A stretch of 64,000 nt of DNA. Origin: DASZQL01 sp964391865. Lineage in GTDB: Bacteria; Planctomycetota; Phycisphaerae; Phycisphaerales; UBA1924. The position numbers and the translations under genes were made by a program. Under the pieces are notes generated by a model. That model saw nothing but the letters and a program-made list of their open reading frames with translations, ran no database searches and was not told where the DNA came from. Positions within the stretch are counted from its first letter, which is position 1, and every line of letters begins with the position of its first letter. The stretch covers positions 620,001 to 684,000 of the forward strand of contig CAYMNQ010000001.1 in assembly GCA_964391865.1 (NCBI GenBank), given 5' to 3'. Shown piece by piece: positions 58,929-64,000 of the stretch.

Positions 58929-61241
58929 TCACGCGGCGGCGCTTCCCACGGTGGACCGCAACGTCGCGCGCCACTCGCCCAGCACGATCCGCACGCTCGA
59001 CCCCTGCCCCTCGACGCTCTGGATGTCAAGCTCCCCGCCGTGGGCGTCCACCAGCCGGCGGGCGCGGGCAAGGCCCATTCCAGTCCGGCGCCCAGCGGGT
59101 CGCTCGGAGAAAAACGGGTCGAATGCATGATCGAGCGCGTGACGGGACATCCCTGCTCCATCGTCCGTGACGGTGATGAACAGTCGGTCATCCGCCGGGT
59201 CAACGTGAACGCGAATGTCCACGCCCGAGCGTGGTTTCGACTGCGCCGCGTTGACGATCAGTTCTGTGACGGCACGTCCGATCTGCTCGCCATCGATCCA
59301 CGCTTCCCCCACGGGATTCTCGAACGTGATCTGCACCGGCACGGCGATCGGCGCGTCCGCCGCCGCGCAACGTTTACGTGCCGCGTCGAGCGCCGACTCG
59401 ATCAGCGTCTCGAAATGAAGGGCGTGGCACACCGGTCTCGGGGGCGCGGCGAACTCGTGCAGCTCGGTGATCAGCTCGCTCAGCTTTTCGGACGCGCGAG
59501 AAATCTTCCCTAGCGCGTCGTGGGCCTTCGCGTCGCGGGCCTGCGAGCGGAGCAGTTGGCTCTGCCCGTGGATGATCGCCAGCGGGTTGTTCATCTCGTG
59601 GGCCGCGCCGGCGGCCATCTCGCCCAGCCGCGCGAGCGAGCGCGCGTCGATTAGCTTCGTCTGCGCCTCGGTCAGCTTGCGGTTCGCTTCCGCGAGCTGC
59701 TCGCCCAGTTTCCGAGCGCCCTGGTGCTGCGCCGTCGAGCTGAGCGCCCACGCCCACGCGGCGGAGAGCGCCTCGACCGCCTTCTTCCCGAGCGCCGTCT
59801 CCGCCGCCTCGCGGTCGTGCGCCAGCACGGCGCGCGGGCCGGCGCTTGCGCCGGGCGCGAGCGACAGGAACCGCGTCTTCCACGGGTCCGCGTCTCCGGT
59901 CAGGTGTGGGCGTGCCCACTCGGGCACCAGTTCCGCCGGGTCCGCGCCCGACGCGTGCCCGAGCGGCGGGGTGATCTCCTTTGCGTCCGCGACCGAGCCG
60001 TCGGAGTCGAAGCGGAAGATGTGGCACGGACCGTCGGGCCGAGCCTGCCACAGCAGGCAGTAGCGCCCCTCGCCGAGCGCGCCGCGGGCAGAGCGAACGA
60101 CCTCGCCCATCACGCCCACCAGACTGTGCTGCCGACGGGCGGCGGTCTGGAACGACGCCAGCGCGTCGAGCACCACGCTCTCGTTCGATGATCGGCGCGT
60201 GCGGTCTTCGAGCATCAGCCCGAGCCGACCGAGCCGCCGGTTCGCTTCGCCCACGGCGCGGAGCAGTACGTCGCGGTCTTCTTCCTCTTCAAGCCCCAGA
60301 TCGGCCGCCCGCTGGCGCACACGCTCGAGCAGTTCCCCTTGAAGCGCCTCGACCGCCTCGGCCTTCAAGCCGCACTCGCGGCACAGCTCGGCGAAATCCG
60401 CGGGCGCGCGCGTGTTGCCCGACCAGCCGATGTGCAGCCGGCGCGCCAGCGCGTCGGCGGCGGTCACGATCCCGATCATCGCGCGGTGCGGGAGTTCGGG
60501 CAGCGTCGCCAACGTCTGCCCGTGCAGCCACATGACGTCCTGCAGCATGTGCGGCAGTCCCCAGTTCTCCGCGAGGCGCTTTCCGGCGGTGTGATGGTCC
60601 AGCCCGACGACTTTCCGTTCAAGGTCCGCTATGTCCGCGTGGCGCTGCTCGCTCAGCGCCGCGAGTCGGGCGTATGTTCTGGGCAGCACGCGGTCGAGCG
60701 CCAGTTTTCCCAAATCGTGCAGCAAGCCGCAGACGAACGCCTCTCCCGGTTCGCTGGCGCGATCGGGGTGCGCCGCCGCGATGAGTTCCGCAGCGCAGGC
60801 GACAGCGACGGAGTGCCGCCACAACTCGCGCCGGTCGAACGTGGGCTGCTGCCCGTCGCCCGCCGGTTCTTCCTCCATCATCGAGCTGACCAGCCCGCAC
60901 ACCTCGACGCTCAGCATCGCCGATCGCACGGCGTTCAGCCCCAGCATCACGACCGCGCGGTCCACAGTGGTGATCTTCGCGCCCAGCCCCCGTTCTGCCC
61001 GGCGGCACAGCGACAGCAAACGCACCGTCAGCGCCGGATCGGATTCGATCAGCCGGATGATCTCCCGCACATCCGCCTCGCTCGACCCGGAGAGAGCGAG
61101 CACGCGGGTCGCCACCGTCGAGAGCGTCGGCAGCGCGTCCACCTGCTGGAGGATCAGTTCGACCCGGGACACGGAGGCACCCGTGGGCGCGCTCGCGGGC
61201 GTCCATGCCTGGGCGGTCGGGCTCGCCGGTTGCTCGTCCAT
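58929..61241 (-). CDS. HDOD-domain histidine kinase
   Basis: A 770-residue protein. Residues ~27-235 are an HDOD module (LPTLSTVATRVLALSGS; IIRLIESDPALTVRLLSLC; AVVMLGLNAVRSAMLS; FVCGLLHDLGKLALDRVLP). Residues ~355-500 form a divergent GAF-like sensor. Residues ~508-770 form a kinase: a helix into H-box AAGAAHEMNNPLAIIHGQ with His548, N-box ELIVNAAQSKPRSG, G1 VTDDGAGMS, F-box DPFFSERPAG and G2 TGMGLARARRLV. HDOD domains often link to signalling, motility or cell-cycle control. Fused HDOD-kinases are uncommon. It probably feeds the two flanking receiver proteins. Confidence 0.88.
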   Translation of the reverse strand: MDEQPASPTAQAWTPASAPTGASVSRVELILQQVDALPTLSTVATRVLALSGSSEADVREIIRLIESDPALTVRLLSLCRRAERGLGAKITTVDRAVVMLGLNAVRSAMLSVEVCGLVSSMMEEEPAGDGQQPTFDRRELWRHSVAVACAAELIAAAHPDRASEPGEAFVCGLLHDLGKLALDRVLPRTYARLAALSEQRHADIADLERKVVGLDHHTAGKRLAENWGLPHMLQDVMWLHGQTLATLPELPHRAMIGIVTAADALARRLHIGWSGNTRAPADFAELCRECGLKAEAVEALQGELLERVRQRAADLGLEEEEDRDVLLRAVGEANRRLGRLGLMLEDRTRRSSNESVVLDALASFQTAARRQHSLVGVMGEVVRSARGALGEGRYCLLWQARPDGPCHIFRFDSDGSVADAKEITPPLGHASGADPAELVPEWARPHLTGDADPWKTRFLSLAPGASAGPRAVLAHDREAAETALGKKAVEALSAAWAWALSSTAQHQGARKLGEQLAEANRKLTEAQTKLIDARSLARLGEMAAGAAHEMNNPLAIIHGQSQLLRSQARDAKAHDALGKISRASEKLSELITELHEFAAPPRPVCHALHFETLIESALDAARKRCAAADAPIAVPVQITFENPVGEAWIDGEQIGRAVTELIVNAAQSKPRSGVDIRVHVDPADDRLFITVTDDGAGMSRHALDHAFDPFFSERPAGRRTGMGLARARRLVDAHGGELDIQSVEGQGSSVRIVLGEWRATLRSTVGSAAA

Positions 61242-61318
61242 GAAGCGTCCCCCGGATCACGGCGCGGCGGCGCGCCGATCGGCAGTACGTGCCTGTGATT
61301 CCCGTCACGCCGCGGCGC

Positions 61319-61936
61319 TCAGCCCGCGGCGATCCCCGTCAATTCCGCCACCCGCGCCACCAGCCGCTCGATGTTGAACGGCTTGCGGACGAAGTCGTCG
61401 GCCCCGGCTTTCTTGAGCCGGTCCACCTCGTGCGGCTCGACCACGCCCGAGACGAAGATCACGCGGATGTCGCGCGTCGTCTCGCGGGCGCGCAGCCGCT
61501 CGCACACCACGTTCCCGTTGATGTCCGGCAGCATGTAGTCAAGAATGATCGCGTGCGGGCGGAACGACTCCGTCAGCATGCCCGCGTCGTAGCCCGTGCC
61601 GGCGGTTTCAATCTCGAAGCGGCCGTCGCGCCGGAACGCTTCGACCAGCACCTCAAGCACCTGCGCATCGTCGTCGACCAGCAGAACGCGCTTCCGCGGC
61701 CCCTCGATCGCGTCGAGCGGGATCTCGTTCTCCTTCATGAAGCGGATGAGCTCGTCGCGCGGGATGCGCCGGAACCGCGACCCCGGCACGCGGAACCCCG
61801 TCAGACGACCGCTGTCGAAGCAGCGGATGATCGTCTGCTGGCTCACCTTGCAGATCTCGGCTGCCTCCCCCGTGGTGAAGACCTTCTTGTCCGCCCACGC
61901 GCGAGGTCCAACAATTTCACTGCTCGAACCGCCCAT
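61319..61936 (-). CDS. Excisionase-HTH fused to receiver domain
   Basis: A 205-residue protein from ATG 61936 (a longer frame to 62032 is less likely). Residues 18-70 form an excisionase/MerR-like winged HTH: FTTGEAAEICKVSQQTIIR, then DSGRLTGFRVPGSRFRRIPR. Residues 82-203 are a receiver: VLLVDDDAQVLEVL, phosphoacceptor Asp133 in ILDYMLPDINGN, VIFVSGV and Lys in DFVRKPFNIER. The HTH-first order with a C-terminal receiver is a planctomycete-type architecture. It lies 77 bases upstream of the HDOD kinase, the likely partner. Confidence 0.88.
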   Translation of the reverse strand: MGGSSSEIVGPRAWADKKVFTTGEAAEICKVSQQTIIRCFDSGRLTGFRVPGSRFRRIPRDELIRFMKENEIPLDAIEGPRKRVLLVDDDAQVLEVLVEAFRRDGRFEIETAGTGYDAGMLTESFRPHAIILDYMLPDINGNVVCERLRARETTRDIRVIFVSGVVEPHEVDRLKKAGADDFVRKPFNIERLVARVAELTGIAAG

Positions 61937-62334
61937 GGAACACACGACCCTTCCCCGCGCGGTGCTGGTCGCACACACATACGACTCAGCCGGACGGCGC
62001 ACCGCGCGAACGAACCCGGAAGCCGGCATCAAGGCGAGCGTTCGATCGGCGCGGAGATTTCCCCACTTGACCCGCTGACCGCGCTTGCCTGACCTGCCGA
62101 GATTTCCGAGGCTTCCTCAAACGAGATACCACTTCACGCCCTTAGCGGGCGTGAGATGATGGGCACCTTCACAGTATCCCAGAATTCCCTAGAATCCCGG
62201 ACTGCCCCGCTGTTATGCAACAGATTCCGGTTTTCGGACCGGCTGCAAACCCCGTCGGAACGCCGTTTCAGGCCGCTCAAACGCTCGGATGAGCCCGACC
62301 GGTGATCCAGCGCCAAGCGCCCCAGAGCGCACTA
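61937..62334. other. Spacer with a perfect 8-bp hairpin
   Basis: About 400 bases without a gene. TCACGCCC-TTAGC-GGGCGTGA at 62135-62155 is followed six bases later by GGGCACC; it resembles the GGCAC-tailed family but with displaced tail. Promoter of the HTH-receiver gene should be here. Confidence 0.5.
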
Positions 62335-63336
62335 TCACTGACCGGAAACCAGATTGCCCTCGCGGTCCTGCTCCACGATGAACATACTCGGCAGCACAAA
62401 GTTCCGCCCGCCGTAGCTGTAGACAGTGCCGCTGAGCGTGACGACGAGCCCCGCGCGGCGGGATTGCCCGAGCTGCGCGATGGTCTCCAGATTCCGGCAG
62501 CGCATGAGCGAGAACTGCGTGGTGCCCGCCTTCAGGTCGGTGTCGCTCTCGATGCTGAAGACCCAGCCGGTCTCCCCGCCGCGCTCGATGCGTCCGCGGC
62601 GTGAGATCAGCATCGTGCCCTCTCGGACGAGCTTCGAGCCGTCGTTCCCGCCGGCGGCCGGTGCCGGGCCGCGGGAGCTCATCGCGCCCGAGCCGCTGCC
62701 GGAAGCGCGGGCCGCGGGCGCGGGCAATGAGCCGACCGACTTCAGCAGTTCCTCCACGCTCGGGTCGGCGCCCGCCGTGGCGGGCGGCGGCGTCGCGGGC
62801 TGGGTCGTCAGTTCCTCCGACGCCAGCGTGGTGAACATCAGTGGCATGATGTGATTTGCGCCCTCGAAAACATACGCCACACCGCTGAGCAGAAACGTCT
62901 GCGTCCCCGACTTCGCTTCGACGATGCGCTGCATCTCCGTCAGCCGCTGACACGGTTGGATTTGCATCGGCGGCTCCGCGAGCCCTTCTGCATCCGCGTC
63001 GAAGATGAACACCCACCCGCCGTGATCGCCCGGCACCATGCGCCCGCGCCGGTTGGGAAGGAACGCGCCCTCGCGAACCAGCCCGCCGCGCGCGGGGCGA
63101 AGGTCGTTCTCGCTCAAGCCCGGCAGCACCGCCCCCGCCCCCGATGAGGGGCTGGGCGTCAGCGCCGGCTCGCCCGTGCCCGACGCGGGGCGTTCGAGCT
63201 GCCGTTCATCGTTCTTGACGGACGGATCATTGAGCGCGGGATCATCCGCGGGCGAGGGCTGCGCAACGCACACACCGGCAGAGGATCCGAACAGGGCGAT
63301 CGTCAACAGGCGGCGTGCAAGCGGTCGGTTCGGCAT
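62335..63336 (-). CDS. Secreted protein with duplicated beta domain
   Basis: A 333-residue protein. Signal peptide at residues 1-25 (LLTIALFGSSAGVCVAQ). Two homologous ~85-residue units follow: residues ~86-170 (LVREGAFLPNRRGRMVPG...GWVFIFDAD...CQRLTEMQRI...FLLSGVAYVFEGANHIMPLMF) and ~240-325 (LVREGTMLISRRGRIERG...GWVFSIESD...CRNLETIAQL...VTLSGTVYSYGGRNFVLPSMF). They are joined by a Pro/Ala/Gly-rich linker. Alignment is obvious position by position, so the protein arose by tandem duplication. I recognise no named family; exported or periplasmic. It lies upstream of the HTH-receiver gene in the same direction. Confidence 0.78.
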   Translation of the reverse strand: MPNRPLARRLLTIALFGSSAGVCVAQPSPADDPALNDPSVKNDERQLERPASGTGEPALTPSPSSGAGAVLPGLSENDLRPARGGLVREGAFLPNRRGRMVPGDHGGWVFIFDADAEGLAEPPMQIQPCQRLTEMQRIVEAKSGTQTFLLSGVAYVFEGANHIMPLMFTTLASEELTTQPATPPPATAGADPSVEELLKSVGSLPAPAARASGSGSGAMSSRGPAPAAGGNDGSKLVREGTMLISRRGRIERGGETGWVFSIESDTDLKAGTTQFSLMRCRNLETIAQLGQSRRAGLVVTLSGTVYSYGGRNFVLPSMFIVEQDREGNLVSGQ

Positions 63337-63529
63337 CGCGGGCGACTCCGGTTCGGCGCGGTTCGGGCTGCTTCACAATACTCCATCGGCCCGAGAACCA
63401 CTCGCGAATGATGCGGCTCGTGGGTTGGGCGGGATTCGGGCATTCCAGCCCGCCCCGAGCGCGGAATCCATCGCCGGGCAGAGTGGACATTGGGCGGTCG
63501 GCGTGCGATGATTCCTGGTTCAATTCGCC

Positions 63530-63603
63530 GGCCGCGTACCCAAGTGGTCCAAGGGAACGGATTGCAAATCCGTGATTCGTGGGTTCGAATCCCACCGCGG
63601 CCT
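63530..63603 (+). tRNA. tRNA-Cys (anticodon GCA)
   Basis: A 74-nt cloverleaf: acceptor GGCCGCG / CGCGGCC perfect, anticodon arm CGGAT-TGCAAA-TCCG region with anticodon GCA, T-arm GTGGG-TTCGAAT-CCCAC, discriminator T (U73, the expected tRNA-Cys identity base). CCA is not encoded. An intrinsic terminator follows. Confidence 0.96.
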
Positions 63604-63614
63604 TTCTGATGCCA

Positions 63615-63639
63615 GACTCGGCCGGAGCCGGGTCTTTTT
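63615..63639 (+). terminator. Intrinsic terminator of tRNA-Cys
   Basis: 8-bp stem GACTCGGC / GCCGGGTC with loop CGGA and one T-G pair, followed by TTTTT. Starts 12 bases after the tRNA. Confidence 0.85.
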
Positions 63640-63689
63640 CATGCGCCCATCGCGCCCTCGGGCGCTGCCCCGGCCCCCGCGGCTCCGCC

Positions 63690-64000
63690 ATGACCCGCAC
63701 ATTGCTCATCACGAACCCGCACTGTTCGCGCCACACCGCGGGTCCCGCGCACCCGGAGCGGCCCGAGCGGCTCACCGCAGTCATGGATGAACTCCGAGCC
63801 CGCCCGATCACCGGCGCGGCGTGGGGCGAGCCCGCGTCGCCCGCGAGCGAAGCACTCCTCCGCCGGGTGCACAGCGATTCACATGCGGACCGCATGCTCG
63901 CGCTGCGCGGGCAATCCGCGATGATCGACGCCGACACCGTCGCGTGCCCCGATTCGATCGACGCGGCGTTGTGGGCGGGCGGGTGCGCGGTGCATGCGGT
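63690..64000 (+). CDS. Histone deacetylase/AcuC family protein, N-terminal part
   Basis: ATG at 63690 opens a frame of 103 codons that runs off the right edge. NPHCSRHTAGPAHPERPERL is the family's N-terminal signature (H-x-PGHPERPERL), and VHSDSHADRMLALRGQ with DADTVACPDSIDAALWAGG matches the next conserved blocks. Full-length members (~300-340 residues) are zinc-dependent amidohydrolases acting on acetyl-lysine, acetylpolyamines or acetoin-related substrates. The catalytic His-His and Asp ligands would lie beyond the window. Confidence 0.85.
   Translation, partial: MTRTLLITNPHCSRHTAGPAHPERPERLTAVMDELRARPITGAAWGEPASPASEALLRRVHSDSHADRMLALRGQSAMIDADTVACPDSIDAALWAGGCAVHA

Overview
The window looks like a chromosomal segment of a high-GC, motile, Gram-negative planctomycete, most likely of the Phycisphaerae lineage. 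The support is: three secreted proteins ending in paired EF-hand/dockerin-like tails (type GDxNGDGxVxLxDL...W), a membrane protein with a CPEC-YDLRGL zinc ribbon, an excisionase-type HTH fused to a receiver domain, lpxB (lipid A outer membrane), thyX instead of thyA, and spacers full of simple 7-, 8- and 9-nt period arrays. The taxonomic placement is inferred from style, not from a marker-gene tree.

Layout. 1-351 is the start of a SIR2-like gene cut by the left edge. 1203-5642 holds two secreted proteins (an FG-GAP propeller and a formylglycine-generating-enzyme-like domain), both dockerin-tailed. 5873-22254 is one long minus-strand flagellar cluster: small unknown protein, flgF-like, flgG, flgA, flgH, flgI, flgJ-like, flgN-like, flgK, flgL, fliW, csrA, then three flagellin genes. 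22463-24880 carries xer recombinase and mnmE. 25636-28419 has a lone atpC, a stand-alone DUF4917/SIR2-like gene and a Gfo/Idh/MocA oxidoreductase. 28783-34870 mixes a zinc-ribbon membrane protein, a methyltransferase, a metallophosphoesterase, an epimerase-like protein and a dicarboxylate symporter. 35037-44446 is housekeeping (a membrane-anchored AsnB, aspS, two lipoproteins, lpxB, purQ, thyX). 44677-53904 has a polytopic TPR protein, tRNA-Arg, rpsT, a CPBP protease, a GroES-like protein, aroA, a cupin and an ABC exporter. 54234-63336 has a third dockerin-tailed protein, der, a three-gene two-component/HDOD signalling group and a secreted protein with a duplicated domain. tRNA-Cys and a truncated histone-deacetylase-family gene end the window.

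How the parts work together. The flagellar cluster encodes rod, P-ring, L-ring, hook-filament junction, export chaperone and filament proteins. fliW and csrA sit directly in front of the flagellins, and the leader of the first flagellin has a GGA-loop hairpin plus a GGA-containing Shine-Dalgarno. This is the arrangement expected for FliW-CsrA-flagellin homeostasis.

The most unusual content lies in the spacers. A family of palindromic hairpins has variable, compensating stems, a 6-nt loop near CAGAGC and a constant GGCAC tail. Many occur as head-to-head pairs about 15-30 nt apart, which strongly resembles enterobacterial REP/BIME elements, but with GGCAC where REPs have GTAG. Alongside them are three foldback (MITE-like) elements with period-9/10 inverted ends, one supplying the C-terminus of AsnB. 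Related spacer DNA has also become an in-frame Ser-rich insert inside purQ. A ~235-bp dispersed repeat occurs at 612-845 and 25225-25460. No CRISPR array, rRNA or prophage was seen.
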